A DNA stretch of 8,060 nucleotides from positions 1 through 8,060 of the forward strand of contig JBDSYA010000241.1 in NCBI GenBank assembly GCA_039925865.1. Reading direction: 5' to 3'. The stretch is from JBDSYA01 sp039925865 (lineage in GTDB: Bacteria; Bacteroidota; Ignavibacteria; Tepidaquicellales; Tepidaquicellaceae). Below are positions 6,937 to 8,060 of this stretch, in pieces (positions within the stretch are counted from its first letter, which is position 1; every line of letters begins with the position of its first letter). Position numbers and translations under genes: made by a program. Below the pieces are notes generated by a model. That model saw only the letters and a list, made by a program, of their open reading frames with translations, was not told where the DNA came from and ran no database searches.

Positions 6937-7785
6937 TTGGGTAAACAACCATTTCAGAAAAAAATAATAATCTCCGCAAAAAAGAAATGGAGATTGTTTG
7001 ATTTTAAAGAGCTCATAAATTATAAAGACCTGCTGTATTTTTTTATTCTTAGAGATGTCACTGTATTGTATAAGCAGACCATACTCGGACTTCTTTGGGC
7101 AATAATAAATCCGCTTTTTCAGATGGTAATATTTTCAGTCATCTTTGGAAAACTTGCAGATATCTCAAGCGATGGCATACCTTATCCGATCTTTTCTTAT
7201 ACAGCAATTTTACCGTTTAATTATTTCTCTCAGTCCTTATCGGGAGCAAGCGCGAGTTTGATCGGGACAGCGAATATTTTCACTAAAGTTTATTTTCCCA
7301 GAATATTAATCCCGCTGACTCCTGTATTATCAAAGCTGGCAGACTTTATGATCGCATTCACTATACTTATTGTGATGATGGTCATTTATCAGATAACTCC
7401 AAATGCCAATATTGTTTTTCTTCCTTTGTTAATTCTTCTTATGATGCTGACATCAATGGGAATTGGTATGTGGCTGTCATCCCTTGCAATTCAGTATCGT
7501 GATGTTAAATTTGCCATAGGTTTTCTTACAACATTATTTTTATATGCGGCCCCGGTTGTTTTTCCTGCTTCATTGATCGAGACTAAATTCGGATATGATT
7601 ATTACCTGTTGTATGGACTTTATCCTATGGCGGGAGTTATCGAAGGATTTCGTGCATCTTTACTTGGCTTCAGGCCAATGCCATGGGATCTGATAGGAAT
7701 AGGAAGTATCAGCGCTATTATACTTTTTGTAAGCGGTGCATTTTATTTTAACAGATCTGAAAGGGTATTTGCTGATGTTGCATAA
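6937..7785 (+). CDS. Wzm/TagG-type ABC-2 polysaccharide export permease, TTG start
   Basis: This 282-residue integral membrane protein is the permease half of an ABC exporter that moves a lipid-linked O-antigen-like or teichoic-type polysaccharide across the cytoplasmic membrane. The basic amphipathic N-terminus (KKKWRLFDFKELINYKDLLYF, residues 15-35, read as two parts) leads to the family signature RDVTVLYKQTILGLLWAIINP (39-59, likewise). Further family motifs are DGIPYPIFSY (79-88), ITKVYFPR-like FTKVYFPRILIPL (115-127), and QYRDVKFAIGF (186-196). Hydrophobic spans fall near 52-72, 84-104, 124-152, 158-184, 193-212 and 252-272, consistent with six helices. TTG 6937 is chosen because no ATG lies between the upstream stop and the conserved N-terminus; there is no Shine-Dalgarno. 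It starts 28 bases after the C25 gene and its ATPase partner begins 30 bases after it, so the three are probably co-transcribed. Confidence 0.93.
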   Translation: MGKQPFQKKIIISAKKKWRLFDFKELINYKDLLYFFILRDVTVLYKQTILGLLWAIINPLFQMVIFSVIFGKLADISSDGIPYPIFSYTAILPFNYFSQSLSGASASLIGTANIFTKVYFPRILIPLTPVLSKLADFMIAFTILIVMMVIYQITPNANIVFLPLLILLMMLTSMGIGMWLSSLAIQYRDVKFAIGFLTTLFLYAAPVVFPASLIETKFGYDYYLLYGLYPMAGVIEGFRASLLGFRPMPWDLIGIGSISAIILFVSGAFYFNRSERVFADVA

Positions 7786-7815
7786 ATTATTTTCTAAATA
7801 CATTAAAAGTTTTAA

Positions 7816-8060
7816 ATGTCGGATCTGGCAATAAGAGTAAATGACGTAAGCAAAGCTTATCTGATAGGACTAAGCGAAAACCGAAATGAAACTCTTGGAG
7901 GAACTATATTTTCATGGATTAAATCTCCTGCAAAAAATTTCAATATATTAAAAAGGCTGAATACTTATAAGCACAGTGATGAAACTGAAGATCTTTTCTG
8001 GGCATTGAGAAATATTTCGTTTGATCTTAATCACGGCGAAACATTAGGTATAATCGGTAA
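7816..8060 (+). CDS. Wzt/TagH-type ABC exporter ATPase, N-terminal part (runs off window)
   Basis: An ATG at 7816 opens a frame that is unbroken to the window end: 81 complete codons plus two bases. It begins MSDLAIRVNDVSKAYLIG, the standard start of a polysaccharide ABC ATPase (VxxVSKxY). A variable insert rich in Lys, Asn and Glu follows (residues about 20-56), then the family strand EDLFWALRNISFDLNHGE (56-73) and TLGIIG, which leads directly into the Walker A loop; the window stops before the GxxGxGKST residues. The insert between the first strand and FWAL is typical of Wzt/TagH/KpsT-like exporters and less so of general ABC proteins. Whether a C-terminal carbohydrate-binding domain (as in Wzt of O8/O9a systems) is present cannot be seen. 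It pairs with the permease directly upstream. No Shine-Dalgarno precedes the ATG. Confidence 0.93.
   Translation, partial: MSDLAIRVNDVSKAYLIGLSENRNETLGGTIFSWIKSPAKNFNILKRLNTYKHSDETEDLFWALRNISFDLNHGETLGIIG

Overview
The window is an A+T-rich stretch of an apparently uncultured member of the Bacteroidota/Ignavibacteria side of the tree. This placement is inferred from the large peptidase-C25 protein with a FlgD-like, type IX secretion (T9SS)-style C-terminal domain, the signal peptide that leaves an N-terminal Gln, and the lack of Shine-Dalgarno sequences at the gene starts. No rRNA or other phylogenetic marker is present, so the taxon is an inference. All genes are on the + strand and nearly all sequence is coding.

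Layout: 1-87 is the last 28 codons and stop of an unidentified upstream gene. 96-1175 is a GT4-type glycosyltransferase starting at TTG. 1176-1919 is a WecG/TagA/CpsF (GT26) glycosyltransferase whose ATG directly follows the previous stop codon. A 120-base non-coding gap (1920-2039) is the only sizeable intergenic space. 2040-6908 encodes a 1622-residue secreted, multidomain C25 (gingipain/PorU-like) cysteine peptidase. It has CARDB-like repeats, an ILEI/FAM3-like domain and a C-terminal FlgD-like sorting-type domain. After 28 bases, 6937-7785 encodes a Wzm/TagG-type ABC-2 polysaccharide-export permease, also from a TTG start. After 30 more bases, the ATPase partner (Wzt/TagH type) begins at 7816 and runs off the window just before its Walker A loop.

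The flanking genes form a surface-polysaccharide locus: two cytoplasmic glycosyltransferases extend a lipid-linked glycan, and an ABC transporter flips it across the inner membrane. The large C25 protein lies inside this locus. In characterised T9SS bacteria a C25-family enzyme, PorU, joins secreted cargo to a form of LPS (A-LPS). The linkage here may therefore be functional, but this is a hypothesis. The C25 protein could equally be a secreted T9SS cargo peptidase that happens to sit here.

No RNA genes, CRISPR arrays, insertion sequences or convincing terminators were seen. The most unusual features are the ILEI-like domain inside the peptidase, the position of that peptidase between polysaccharide genes, and the altered E-x7-E motif of the GT4 enzyme.
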